From: Scortum barcoo
Taxonomy: Eukaryota > Chordata > Actinopteri > Centrarchiformes > Terapontidae
NCBI GenBank assembly: GCA_023238725.1
Contig: CM041547.1
Span: forward strand, 23,422,744-23,486,743
DNA length: 64,000 nucleotides
Reading direction: 5' to 3'
Position numbers and translations under genes: made by a program. Shown piece after piece: positions 25,651-37,180 of this stretch. Below the pieces are notes generated by a model. That model was given only the letters and a program-made list of their open reading frames with translations, made no database searches and was not told the origin of the DNA. Position 1 is the stretch's first letter, and each line of letters starts with the position of its first letter.

Positions 25651-27556
25651 CTATTTTCAAAATAATAAAAAAAAAAAGATAAGCAGATAAGGTTGCGGAG
25701 CAATGCATGACAAAGACATCTGATCCCAATTTCATTACTGTGTGTTTTTTCATTCCTGTGCCGTGATTTCATCATTAGACAAGGAATTACTGCGTTATGA
25801 GAGAGCTCCATTTAACACGTAGAGCTCCACAGAGGACCAAGCTTCCAATTTCACCAGCCAATAGACTGGATTCACACCATTCACACCATGCTCAATCTCT
25901 GATAATCAATAACTTCTCAAATGTCGGTGTGGCCCCGGGAGTCATTCCACTCATTAAAATGTATCCTGTGACACTGCAGCACGGCTACAAGCACATATTA
26001 ACTTATTGATACTATAGACTGTCATGTCAGCCCCCCTTAAAAGACATGAGGGAACATTTTATTAACACGCATTTTGCACATTTACACACATTTACACACA
26101 AACACACAAAAAGCAATCTTAGTCCCCTAGCTGTGTCACAGAATTTATTTGGAGTCAGCCCATCACCAGTCGAGACAGTTTTAATAAAAATACATCATGG
26201 TCCACATTAATAATTCACCATCCGACTGCCACAAGGGCAATTAACCGGTGCAGCAGCGTTAATGAAAGTACAATCTGCAGCACATATCTCTTTGTCAAGA
26301 CCATGCCCGAGTGTTCATCCAAACACCTATCTTCCTCATCCTATGTGATGGCTTCTCTGCTGTTAGAGATGCTCCCGGTGACAGTGTTTAAGGTGCTCTT
26401 CTACTACAGTATATGGGTGAAGGGAGTATTCATTATTTCATTTGTTCCAAGAGAAAGCCTTTGAAAAGCAGGGTTTCAAAGTATGTTGGATAAAGGGTGT
26501 TTTGTGTTGGGTTATTTCCAAGTGCAAGTGTTGTGTATAAAATAATAAAGGTTTTTATTTTTTTAAATTCATTTAGACACATTGATTTGTGCTAAATAAA
26601 ATGTCAATTATTTGAGAAATGTAGAAAATAATATTTGTGGAGCAGTGTTTTTCATTTAAAATTTATAATTCTCACATTATCAGTGCATGTTCACATTTAT
26701 TATGTGTAATAAAAAAAAGCTTCCAGTAGTTGTAAAGCACATGTGGATGCTGAGGGAAAACTGATGAAGCTTGTAACATTCATCACTCAAGCTTCTGCTC
26801 CACTGAAGAAATAAAACATTGCAGCAGATGAAAACATCTGATTTGTGTGGATCAATGAAGACACTGTTATTAATATTAATGCAAGAAAATAACAGATATG
26901 TCATGTTTTCATCATCTGCAGTTCTGCAATGGTCATGCTCAACTGCAAATATTTGAAAACTAGTATTGGAATAAAACGTGTTTGATCAAATTTGCACTAC
27001 ATTTGGATAGAAACTTGACTAAAACAAAATCTGCTGCTATGCTTAGATAGACTCCCAGCCAGCTCCCTCAGTGTTTATTTGCTTGCAATTGTAAAGAGCA
27101 AAATAAAAAAATAAAAAGAAACAAGAGAATAATGGTAAATCAGATGTGACTGCCCACAGTGCACAGCTCTGCTTAGCTCGTCTCGCTGGTTCTGGGTAGA
27201 TGTCTCTGTTTTTGTGGGGTTTTTTTCGTAACTTTTTGGCAACTGCGTTAAGTCCAGTTTAATTTTAAGTAGAGGACCTCCCAGTCTGCCATAAACACAG
27301 CCTTCCTCAATGACACCACAATCCAAGGCCAAATTTGTCACATTTCCAATGAGTCCGTGCAAAGGCACATGCCTGTTGGTTGATTAAGCATGCTGTGGAA
27401 GTGGGGGAGTGTATTATCGCTGCGAGGCGAGGCTGGCATGCACCGCTCCACTGACTCTGAGCCCAGAGATTCAGGACTTGCCATTGGATAAAGGAAAGGG
27501 AGAAGGAGGGACCAAAGAGGACGAAATGACACAAAAGAGCAAGAAAGGATGCTTAC

Positions 27557-27692
27557 CCTCCATAAGCTGGAATGTGGGGAGGCGGAGCCGCCGCCCTGAA
27601 TGTATTGTACACGGTCCGTCCTCGACCTCGTAGGTGGGCTCCTCTGTACGCTGCTGCTGCTGCACTGGCTGCTGGGTAGGGAAAACCTGGTA
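27557..27692 (-). CDS. rbfox1: rbfox1 exon E7: RG-rich part of the C-terminal domain
   Basis: The exon is 136 nt, starting in phase with the single G left by E6 (GCA G|TA = Ala-Val) and ending two bases into a Gly codon. It encodes PGFPYPAAS, an Ala run, YRGAHLRGRGRTVYNTF and RAAAPPPHIPAYG. The acceptor is GTCTCCAG and the donor GTAAGC. The five-Ala run (27649-27663) makes it three nucleotides longer than the mammalian exon as I recall it. A second AG six bases inside the exon could act as an in-frame alternative acceptor. The RGRGR patch is typical of the family and is a likely arginine-methylation site by analogy. Confidence 0.95.
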
Positions 27693-29433
27693 CTGGAGAC
27701 AGAGAACATATAATAATGTACACCTACATCAATGTGACAGTATCCCTGAAAAGAGGGCAAGTTATTTAAGTAGTGCTCAGAGCAAGGTATAGCACAAAGA
27801 GCTGTACACCTGTAGTTGACACGAGCATTTGAATCCTGGAGAGAAAGCATGAAGTGTTCTCACAGTTCCAGTCATAAAAAAAAAATGTGTGAGAGAAAAA
27901 AATGAATAAAGAGAGAGAGTGTGGTAGTAGAGCGGAGCTATTGCAGTGGTATTGTTATTAACTAATCATTAATCTTAATGGGGGACGACTGACACAAAGC
28001 TTAATTTGAGAGCTGGGGTGAGTGAAGGTTGAGAAGAAGATCGAGGTGCCATTTCCAACCCTAATTATACATCTCTTCAAAAAGGAGTTCTAATAAAATG
28101 CTAATAGAAACAGTGAATCATTCATTGACCTGATGAAAAATGGAAGGTTTGGAAGGCCAAAGGATAAGAGTTTCTCAAAGAGAGACAAGGAGAGGAGTGA
28201 GGCTAGTAATTGTTCCTATTCATCTTTTGTCACCTTGATTTTAGGACTGAGTGGCCTGGCTACCCTTAAAGTCACATTTGTGCCTGCTCCCAACACAACT
28301 CGGCTGTGCTGTTCGCGCTGCCTAAAAGAAAAAGAGTGCTTGGCAGAGCAGTCAGAGAACAACAACAACACATACTGTGCATTTTAAGTAAGTTTATGAT
28401 TGCTGGACTTTGACACTAGAGAGTCACAGTCCAAGTGAAATTATCCAAACTGTGATCAATAGTTACTCCAATACTTAGATTGTTACTCCAAAATAATACT
28501 ATACTTCTATCACTCCACTTTTTTTTTTTTTTTGAAAGAGCTCTGACAGTTGACAAATAAATCTGCTTTGCTGAGCATCCTCATGAACCTTAACCTGCTG
28601 TGCTATCAAACAACCTGAGCCAATTAACCTGAAGAACAGGTCCCGGCCTCTGTCTTGAACGGCTGCAATCATAACTTATTAATAACATCATGGCGCAAAT
28701 AAGTACTGCAGAAGAAGCCTGAAAAAGCTTGTACACTTCTTTCACATGTGCACGTACACACAAAACACACATGCATGCCCCAATGCCATTTCGGGTACTT
28801 GAAAGGTGAAACAAAGGTAAATCAATACGAAGCCATTTTGTAATTAAAAGAACGTGGGGGTGAATTAGGCAAACGACTGTCTGGAGAAATTGAAAATATC
28901 GATTTTAATTTACAAAATATATTTCATACCTTTTAATGTCCTTGCCGAAAATGGACAATTAGATTTCCTTTTTTCTTGTCCTTTGCTTTCCTTCACTACT
29001 CCCCTCCTCTGCCACATTCTTATCTTTCTCTGTTCTTATCGCCAAATCCAGGTATTTTTCACCTTAATGACCATAGTTAATGACAGGGTGGGGGGATGGG
29101 GAGGTGAATGCTGGGATGGCCAAGATTGAAGATGGCTTGTGGGTGGCGGTGGGGGGGGGGGGTTGCAGAGCGTGTGTTTGTTTTGAAGCCGAGATGGCAG
29201 TCTGTTGTTGTGTTTGCGCGACTCAGCATAGTACTCGGGCTATAAAAAGACTTTGCCTGGTTGCATGTTGCTCGGAAGGGAGGCGGAGGAGATGAGGAAG
29301 GTTAAAATGAAGGGAGGGGGGAGGGGGGTGAGGAGAAGGAGAAAATAAAGATGTCGAAAAAGCTGAAGACCAAAACGAATGAGGAGGAGGCTGATAACGA
29401 CAAAGGAGATGGTGACAGATGGGCATGTCCTAC
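27693..29433 (-). other. rbfox1: rbfox1 intron 6 (E6-E7), 1741 nt
   Basis: The intron has a GTAGGA donor and a GTCTCCAG acceptor. Near the donor side it holds a strongly strand-asymmetric purine (G-rich) block on the given strand (29080-29345), which is C/U-rich in the pre-mRNA. No transposon or alternative exon is recognised. Confidence 0.9.
29080..29345. repeat. G-rich purine block
   Basis: The given strand contains runs such as G11 (29152-29162), GGGGGATGGGGAGG and GGAGGGGGGAGGGGGG, with G-quadruplex potential. The sense transcript is correspondingly C-rich and polypyrimidine, starting about 90 nt downstream of the E6 donor. Confidence 0.7.
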
Positions 29434-29487
29434 CTGCATAGAATTCTGGGCTGTAGACAGCGCTGACCACTGGATTTAACTTCCAGC
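29434..29487 (-). CDS. rbfox1: rbfox1 exon E6: 54-nt exon after the RRM
   Basis: This 54-nt exon begins with GC, completing the Gly codon started in E5, and reads WKLNPVVSAVYSPEFYA before ending on one base of the next codon. The acceptor is TTGTTTCAG and the donor GTAGGA. It belongs to the C-terminal domain, which in this family recruits splicing co-factors. SAVYSPEFYA versus mammalian GAVYSPEFYA again favours rbfox1 over rbfox2 (GAVYGPELYA). In mammals alternative segments can be spliced in after this exon; I saw no homologue of those between 27693 and 29433. Confidence 0.95.
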
Positions 29488-30164
29488 CTGAAACAAGACA
29501 AAGTTTTATCCTGGTTAGTTCATATGTCCTGTATGTTCTATCTACCTGGGACATGTACCTTTTTAAGACATTGTATGTTGTCTGATACAAACTACGTTCA
29601 TATGCAGCTCATTTTCGACACACGTTTTCCTGAATTTCTGGATTTACATATTCAAGCGATAACAGCAAAACAGTTCAAGTGGAAAATCTTCCCTGGCAAC
29701 ACAACATTTTGAACATATGTGTAAGTCTGGGCAAATTAAAGTGCTCAGTTGGTGATTCTGTATTACACTTTCAGAAAACTAGGGCACTTCAAATCAGCAG
29801 AGGATGTAATATCCTGACTTTTAGTCCCTATTAAGAGTTAAGGTCCGATGATGGTGAGCCGTTGTAGTGGCTATGTGCGACTGTGCTTGGGTACAGAGGT
29901 GGTGGTGAGCAAACTGGAGATGCCATCATGGGAAATATTCACAGTTTAAAAAGTATAACATTCACTATGTACCACCATTCACTATTTTAGTTTACCATAT
30001 TAGCATGATGACATTTTCTAACTATGACAGTAAACAAAAAGTAGCTGAGGCTGATGGGAATATTGTTAGTATTGCAGTGTTTCACTTCAGTATTGCAGTA
30101 TAAAAGTTAAAGGACTGAGAAAGTACAATTCATCATCAGGTGATAATGAATCTAATTCCATTGC

Positions 30165-30260
30165 GAGTCATTTAGACATTTCACTCAACACCATGAATGC
30201 AAACCTCATGGTGGCGCTAGAGAAAAACTAGGCCACCAAAAGTGGTAGACTGACCGACAG
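30165..30260 (+). repeat. Short interspersed fish repeat (CTCATGGTGGCGCTAGAG)
   Basis: ACCTCATGGTGGCGCTAGAG and the neighbouring CATTTCACTCAACACCATGA match a widespread fish repeat. A more diverged relative may lie at 43495-43710. It is non-coding. Confidence 0.5.
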
Positions 30261-30935
30261 ACCAACTTTGCCATATCTAGAGCCTCACCAAAAGCACCTT
30301 CACTCTAAACAATGCACTTCATTTAGTCAGGCCTTCCATGCCTGATAAACACACAGGCTTCCAACCTTCACGTCCTCACTTTTGGAATATTTGGTCTCCT
30401 TATATTTTCTTTCTAATGCTCATTTTCTTATCTTCTGACAAAAATTTGTATTTTCTGGTGGTGTGTGGTTAATATAGCCTGATAATCACACTGGACTGGC
30501 TTTTTTTCTCCACTTCATTATCCAGTCATGCTTGTTGCTCTGTGGCCTCTAAAGATGTATTTTTAATCCTGTTTCCAAAGCCCTGAGTGGCTTAGTTTTT
30601 TGTCTGTGTGTTGCTCTTTACCTTGCTTTTATCATACAAACCTTATTTTTCTAAACTGTGTGTACTGTACTAGCACCTCTTAGTTATGTAAATGTATTTT
30701 TGATTTTAATGTTTAATGTTTTTATACTTTCATGCTGAAAAACAAATCTCATGTAGGCAATAAAGATATGATATAAACCAAGTAACTTAAATCCAGCCTT
30801 CAAAATGTCTTTTCAGAAGCCCTTGTATGATGTCACAAATACAACATCCATATTTTACTGTAGTCTTTGTGTGACTGGGTGTCAGCAGCCCTGAAATCAG
30901 CACTTGGTTTTTATGTGTACTGCATCCAAATACTG

Positions 30936-33818
30936 TACACATTGTCTATAAAAAGAGTTCACCCCCTTGGAGGTTCATGTCTTAGTTAATGTCAATGTGG
31001 CTTTATTTAAAAACTAAACAAAAATGAAAATGCTCCTTTAATGTCAAAGCGAAAGCAGATTTCCATGAAGTCTAAATAACTAACGTACAATACAAAATCC
31101 ATGTTTGCTTAAGTCAGTATTTAGTGGACAGCAACTCCAGCTTTAAAAAGCACCAAGCACCACTCAATGCTAGAGGGAAATACGATCTGCTACAATTCTT
31201 CTCTACTCTGGAATAAATTCAGGCTGGCCTATTCTTGGAGAGGTGGGTATGATGCACAAGCTTAAATTGAATTACTTAGATTAGCACATGATGTGCTCCC
31301 ATTAACTCTCATCAGGGCCTCATTCCAGGATTCATCAGGTATCACGTCCCCTACTTCCTCCTCCCATTTCTCTTTAATTTTAATTAGGGAAGCATCTCCG
31401 AGGGATGGTATATACTGCAGTAGATTGTCGAACTGAGGCCTTTTACAACAGAAAGAATTTGGATGGTATCATCTATAGCAGATGGTTGTGGTGTTTTGGG
31501 GAAGTTTGGATAAAGAGATTTTAAATGAAATATTGAGCCTGGAGGCATCAAAAATGACTTGAGAACAACCCTCAGTAAAAAGATTTTTAAATTTGGAGAG
31601 ACCGAGCCTTGAAGTCACAAGTAATGTCTGTTCGAGTAGAGAATGGACAAGGGTTTCTGTGTCAAACAATGACACTAACTGCTGATTACGTGGTAAAATA
31701 ACAGTCTATATTCAACCTTCGGTGTGAACAAGAATAGTCCTGTTGTTTATTTAAGGTCCGGATCATTAAGTCCTGCACTTGTTGTAGAGGTCATTCTTTT
31801 CCATAATGAATGTCTCCAGCCACAGACGCTTTTTCACTCCTTCATTAGCCAACGATTGTAAAATTCCTGGTCTTCTGCAGGTTATTTGAAGGTGAACATC
31901 TGTCACTTGAAGGTTACTAATCAAGTGGTGTTTAAACCACCGTAGGCTGTGTACTTATTTGTCAGTGTAGGGTTAAGGTCGGGCTAGAATCTTGCACAGT
32001 TCCTAGACCACCACTAGATTGCTTCTTTCTTCTGGAAATGAAAAAAAAAACAAAACATACATACTACAAAATGTCTTGCTGTTTCCTTGTATTTTGGTTT
32101 TCGGACACTATATGAACTCCAGCAGTTGGCTCACATTCAAACTTGAGCTGGGATGTTCACTATTCTCATATTTAATTTCACTTCATTTAACACATTACTT
32201 ATACATCCACTTTATAAACACTGAATCATATTTGTTCTTGTGCTAGTGAGCCATAACTATTCCAAGCATCTTTAAACTGTAAAAGATATAAACCAAGGAA
32301 AATCTCAAATTACACTCAAAATTTCATCAGTACTGAAGACAGTACAGGGACTTCCAGACTCTCTGCCTTCTCCACTCACCCAGCACATCGTCAACACCTG
32401 CACATCTGGATAGTGTAAATTAGCAAGGTCTGGAAGTAAAGCCTTGCACAATCATTACACTCCACATCCTCATTATGAGTCCTAATCATACAGCAGGCCA
32501 AGTTCACCATCACAAAACTTCACTATCACTACCACACTTTTTTATTTTTAAATAATATCCCAGACTCTGGGGTACCACTGACCGTTGCAATCATTTTGTC
32601 AGCTGCGAAGCAATCAGCCTTATATTGTAAACATATAAATAAAGTGCCCACATTCATGTGTAATGCTGTTTGATCGTTGCACTGACACTGCTAGAGGACA
32701 ATGTAGGTGGAGGACTTAAGAGAAGTGTTCAGCATACTTATATCTATGCATCAACATTCACATGGTGCTTTCGAGTGACCATTTCTGGTTGAACATGGCC
32801 GTGTAGAGGGGGAGGGGTATGAGGCTAATCCACATCTGCACATTTGAAGGTGGACTGTGATTTATAAAGCGACCATTGCCTGGAGGTGTAAGTGCACATA
32901 GTGTTATAAATCTCATCATTTTTTGGTGCATGCCAAACGTTTTTAATGTGCATGTACCTATTGTTGTTATTATGCGACTCTGGCGTATCTTTGGTATTTT
33001 AGGCTAATCGTCTCACTTGAAATGCAACCTTTTCATTTGCAGGTTTCTTACGAAATCCATCAGGTTTTCGACCAGGGTTTCACTGTTTTAAGCTGCATTT
33101 GTTTTAAGCCCAAATAAGTCTTCCGCAAACATCCACAACATGATGCTGGCACCATCATGCTTCATGGTGGGGAGGCTATGTTTATAATAATATGCAGTGT
33201 TTGCTGATATCAAACATGGCTAAAGCATGCCAAAATGCTCAGTGTTGCTCTCAACAGACTACTGGTTCTTCTAGCTGACATCAGTCTATCACATGCCACA
33301 TACTCTTCAGACTGGAGCTGAGATGTCATTTTAAGAATGGTTTTCTCTTCACCACTCTCCCATAAAGCTGCAACTGTTGTCGCATGCAGTCTCTCCAATT
33401 TGAGCCGCTGAAGCTTTGAGCACCTTCAAAATGGTCACACGTCTCCTGGTGGATGGCCTGTTCTCAGCAGATTTACAGTTGTGTCACACTCTTTGCATTT
33501 CTTATTGATGCACTTAACTCAAAGAGAGGTTCAGTTCCTCAGAAATGCTCGTCTCCATTCCCTGACTTGAGCTTTTGAATCATGTTTTTGCTACATTTCT
33601 TGGAACGTTCCTCTGTCTTCATGGTGGAGGTTTTGCTGCCATGGTGATATGTGACTATATCTGATTCTTTGTGTCCTATTTAAAGTGGTTAACACGTATG
33701 CAAACATGAGAGATCTATTTTCACATGAAATTGTCAGTTTCTGTAGCTCAGAGTCAAAAAGCTACTTTAACTCTGTGTTGGTTATGAGATAAGATACAGG
33801 TTTTTTATAGGCACTGTA
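30936..33818 (-). mobile_element. Degenerate Tc1/mariner transposon with nested insertion
   Basis: Inverted ends are present: CTATAAAAAG at 30946-30955 followed by TTCACCCCCTTGG, and the complementary TTTTTTATAG at 33801-33810, each next to a TA (30936-30937 and 33817-33818). The right part (about 33045-33660) is Tc1-like transposase DNA in antisense; its minus strand includes ATGGGAGAGTGGTGAAGAGA and the Tc1 HGGG-type block, with stops and frameshifts. Elements of this family are usually 1.2-1.6 kb; here about 1.8 kb of unrelated sequence (roughly 31200-33040) separates the two parts. It is non-autonomous and broken. Confidence 0.75.
31200..33040. other. Unidentified sequence nested inside the Tc1/mariner element
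   Basis: This stretch does not correspond to any part of the flanking Tc1/mariner element and splits it. It contains short non-coding AT-rich sequence and no recognisable protein. It may be one or more further insertions; the boundaries are estimated by where the Tc1 similarity stops. Confidence 0.4.
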
Positions 33819-33837
33819 AACATTGGTTTGACCTTAC

Positions 33838-33898
33838 CATTTGCATATGGGTTGACAGTCTTCTTATTTGTCATTACTCGGGCTGTTGCATTGTTGAC
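33838..33898 (-). CDS. rbfox1: rbfox1 exon E5: end of the RRM, 61-nt exon
   Basis: This 61-nt exon (20 codons plus one base) encodes VNNATARVMTNKKTVNPYAN and the first base of the next Gly. The acceptor is CTGCTGTAG and the donor GTAAGG. It closes the RRM (final beta-strand and following basic tail MTNKK). TVNPYAN resembles RBFOX1 TVNPYTN; RBFOX2 has MVTPYAN. A Tc1/mariner terminal repeat lies just downstream of the donor, leaving only about 20 nt of original intron between them. Confidence 0.96.
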
Positions 33899-36824
33899 CT
33901 ACAGCAGATAAAGAGAGGTCTATGAGTTATGATACTGATAAGTTATTAGTGCGATACTTGTAAGAATAAATCTGCATGCATAGTTTCCTGATAAACAAAG
34001 AAAGAAAGCAGTACACTGTATCATGGCAGACACCCATGTCATTTGTGTGTTTTCAAAACTGCATTCAGAAACACTTAAAACACATCCAAAACAAATCAGT
34101 TTTCCTTCTCATTTGCATATTTTCTATCTTTTGACGTTTTTCAGCATGCTCTCCCCAATTATTGTGACATTTCAATAAAATACAGAGGAAAGTAAAGAAA
34201 CACCAGATGCACTAGGCAAAATTATGTTTTGTATATGTATAGATGCATGCAATGGGAAGGAGGAAAAAAAAAGAAAGAAAATATCATTGGGGGAAGGAGG
34301 AGAAGAGAATATGTTGGGAGCATTATGCAACATCAAGTCAACCTTAAAACGTGAGAAGAACTGTTGTGACGAAAGCAACACAAAGCATTCACACTCAGAC
34401 AACAGCCTCTCTAATTCATCGCAAGAATAATTATTGAGATAAAAAAAAAAAACAACCAACAAAAATTACTAAAATAAACCAACCAAGTCAATCAATCAAC
34501 CAGTCAAATCATTCCAAAGTCAAACAACAGCTGACAGGGTAAATTAAAATACGGGTGCATTGTCTTCCAAAGTAAAATAAAATAAAGTAATAAATGGGTT
34601 TCCAACAATTTCAGATAGATGTGCAAACGAATTCATATCTCAATCAGTATCGCTCGCACACGTAGCTTCAGGAGAACACTTAGTGAATGGACACGCACGC
34701 CGACACGCAAAAATGTATGTCAATATACAGCATCAACTCAATCACAATTCAAAAAGAAATGTCACGTGAGTTTTAGCGTTGCAAACGTTCCAAAGAGAGA
34801 GGAAGAGAGAGAGGAAATGCTGGCAGAATGGCTTGCTCGCTCAGACTTACCATTCCCAAACCTTTTGGCCCCGCCCACTTGTTTGTGTACTGTTACCGTT
34901 GTAACTGTGTTGGATGGGGCCCTAAACAAGCTACCGTTGGAAGGATGGTGGGGGAGGAGGGATGAGAAAGGAATAAGCAGCATCTTACTCAGGTGGCCAA
35001 GAAAACTTTGCAATCATTCCACTGCACAAACTCTCTCTTTCAGCTCTCTCTATACAAGCAGCTAGCTGATTTCTTGAAGCATAACTCTGACCATTTTGTC
35101 CAGACAAGCTGTCTTCATCCATCATACTGATTTATTTTGGCCAAAAAATGTCTTATTTGTTTCACTATGGAGATAACTTCACATTGACTCAGCTCAGAGT
35201 CCTAGAACCAGCCTCACTCCGAAGGCAGCCACAGCATGTTTTTTTTTTTAGCACAAAAATATGTAAATGTATGTCATCTGACATCGCATTTATCTTTTAA
35301 AGTGCTCAGGTTACGTGGGCCATTGCTTTTGCATTTTCTGGTCCAAGCAGTTTGTAGTGACATAGTACTTCACTGCTGCATGAATTAGTGTAAGATGCTG
35401 TAGCTGAAAAGGCAGAGATGTAGTCTGACCATTCCAGTTGTGGTCTGTTTAATCTGACAGTATTCCATTTGCAGTGTGTTCCTAGCGTGTATACAGCTTG
35501 CTTTAATGATTTTTTTGTTGATCTAGACACAGATCATATGTTAATACTAGATGGAAATGGGTTGTAAAGGTACAAACAGCCTGAGATAAGAGTCAAGACT
35601 AAGACTGGAAACAGCATGTGTTCCAGTTGGTTACCGTTAGAGACGGTAAAGATCAGGGAGTTGAGAGATGATAATGTTGGATAAGCTGGTTCGACAAGAA
35701 CATGAAATGGAAAAACTGGAAATGGGAACATAGATTCTAGTGATGAGTTGATGTGGAATTTATACTAGATGAGTGATAAGCGCCGCAGTGTGTTTGGTCA
35801 GTTATACTTGTGTTACTTTTGTGCAGTTTCTTGTCTAAAAAGTTTATCTAAACTGTAAAATATTTGGAGAATATTTTAAGTCAATTTTGCATAATTAGTC
35901 ATAAGACAACTACTTTGTAGTGAGGGATGGCAGCGAATTTGTGAGAGTGTAATGGGAGACTGGGTTGGCTTAGAGGCTTTCAAGATGAAAGCAGTGACAG
36001 GGTGACACTGAAAAAGTTTTGTGCATTTGGTGGTTGGTGGAAAGGAAAGCTTGAAATGAAAGATAAGACCTGTGACTAAACTTTAGAATCCAGATGCTTC
36101 CTTGCTCTAGTGGAAGGCTCCTGCTGCAGAATAAGGTTGGAGCAGAAGCCTGTATATTTCTGTGTCAGTCTCCACAGAGAGAGAACTTCCCAGTCTAGCT
36201 TTCAGCTCTTTAATGGGTCTACATATACAGAGTGAACAGTGTCAGATTTTGACACAGATTGTAGCAGAGTTGAATTGAGCTTGCGTTGGTGTCTGTATTT
36301 AGGTGGTGTGCAACAAGCATGTGACTGGCCTAGGTGGTTTTGCAAGATTGACAATATAACCTCAAAAACATTTTTGTCATAGTCCAGGCAAAAAATATGA
36401 ACCACAAAAACACAGGTTTTACTGTGAGAAGTGGACAGTAGTACAGTAGCTCTGGAATAAGGGCTATGAGCTGTAAGAGTTGCAAGATAAACATTACAAT
36501 AATGGAAGGATAAGAGAGGGTTGAGGGAAGAAAACTGAGAGTAATCACTATGGGTGGATGATAATATTTTTACATTCATTTGAAGGGATTTAAGAGACAA
36601 AATGCCAAAGCCATGTGTGATATATGAATGAAAAACGCAGAGATGGTAATGGGGGCAAAGCAAAAGTGTGAAGATAGGTATTGTGTGTGTGCTGTAAATA
36701 CAAAGGGATCTGGGGGGGAACCTTCTGGAAGAGACACTGCAGGTACCAAAAATGGTCAGAATTCCAGACTGAATCTAAGATGAAAAACAAGATGGATTGA
36801 CTGTACTTCGTCATGTGCAGATGG

Positions 36825-37180
36825 CTGTACCAAACTCTCGTGGTGAAATGGAAGCTGAGCCTGAAGGCAAAGCTCTCCATGAGCTCCACGCTCTGCAGGG
36901 TGCTATGCCCATCTTTAGACATAAAGTGAGGAACTCGGCAGGGAGTTTGGAGAAGGATGTCTTCTCAGCATAAAAGTTTGTTGAGGTTGATTTGAGTTTG
37001 GGACATCAGGGAAAACCCAGAACATGCTGGAGGGATTACATATCCCATCTGGCATGGAAATGCTTCAGGACTCCCCAAAAAGAGCTGGAGGATGTGGCCA
37101 GTAACAAGCCTGCTGCCACCGTGATCTGGAAGCGATTGAAAGTAGATGGATGTGGATAGATGGAGAAGAGTTGTTGTGGT
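36825..37180 (+). mobile_element. Degenerate LINE 3' end, RTE/Rex3-like
   Basis: The DNA tracks the C-terminal coding end and tail of the same LINE family as at 8.5-9.3 kb: GAGCCTGAAGGCAAAGCTCT (about 36856), CCCAGAACATGCTGGAGGGA (about 37017), TGGAAATGCTTCAGGACTCC and AAAGAGCTGGAGGATGTGGC, ending with GATGG-like repeats. There are many indels and no open frame. Confidence 0.75.

Larger units (their letters stand above)
22585..27556 (-). other. rbfox1: rbfox1 intron 7 (E7-E8), 4972 nt
   Basis: The intron has a GTAAGC donor and a CTCTGCAG acceptor. It contains a diverged interspersed repeat (about 23990-24250), a 5'-truncated L2 LINE (24538-25650), and sense TGCATG sites at 27437-27442 (115 nt downstream of E7) and 22659-22664 (75 nt upstream of E8). 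Confidence 0.9.
29488..33837 (-). other. rbfox1: rbfox1 intron 5 (E5-E6), 4350 nt
   Basis: The intron has a GTAAGG donor and a TTGTTTCAG acceptor. About two thirds of it is a Tc1/mariner element with sequence nested inside. A short interspersed repeat (30165-30260) lies farther downstream. No conserved exon is recognised. Confidence 0.9.

Noticed and set aside
27338..27850. 170-codon frame on the minus strand, the longest in the central region
   Set aside because: It overlaps E7 in a different frame and runs into intron; no similarity to a protein and no codon bias.
33971..34251. Further TGCATG motifs upstream of E5, and others across the introns
   Set aside because: The hexamer is expected about once per 4 kb per strand, so the scattered sites are near background; only the pair at E4 stands out by position.
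34619..35065. 148-codon frame on the plus strand
   Set aside because: It has no start context, no recognisable domain and lies antisense in an rbfox1 intron; length is compatible with chance in a locally GC-richer patch.
36202..36663. 153-codon frame on the minus strand
   Set aside because: Composition is typical of translated AT-rich intron, with no motif or neighbouring splice structure.
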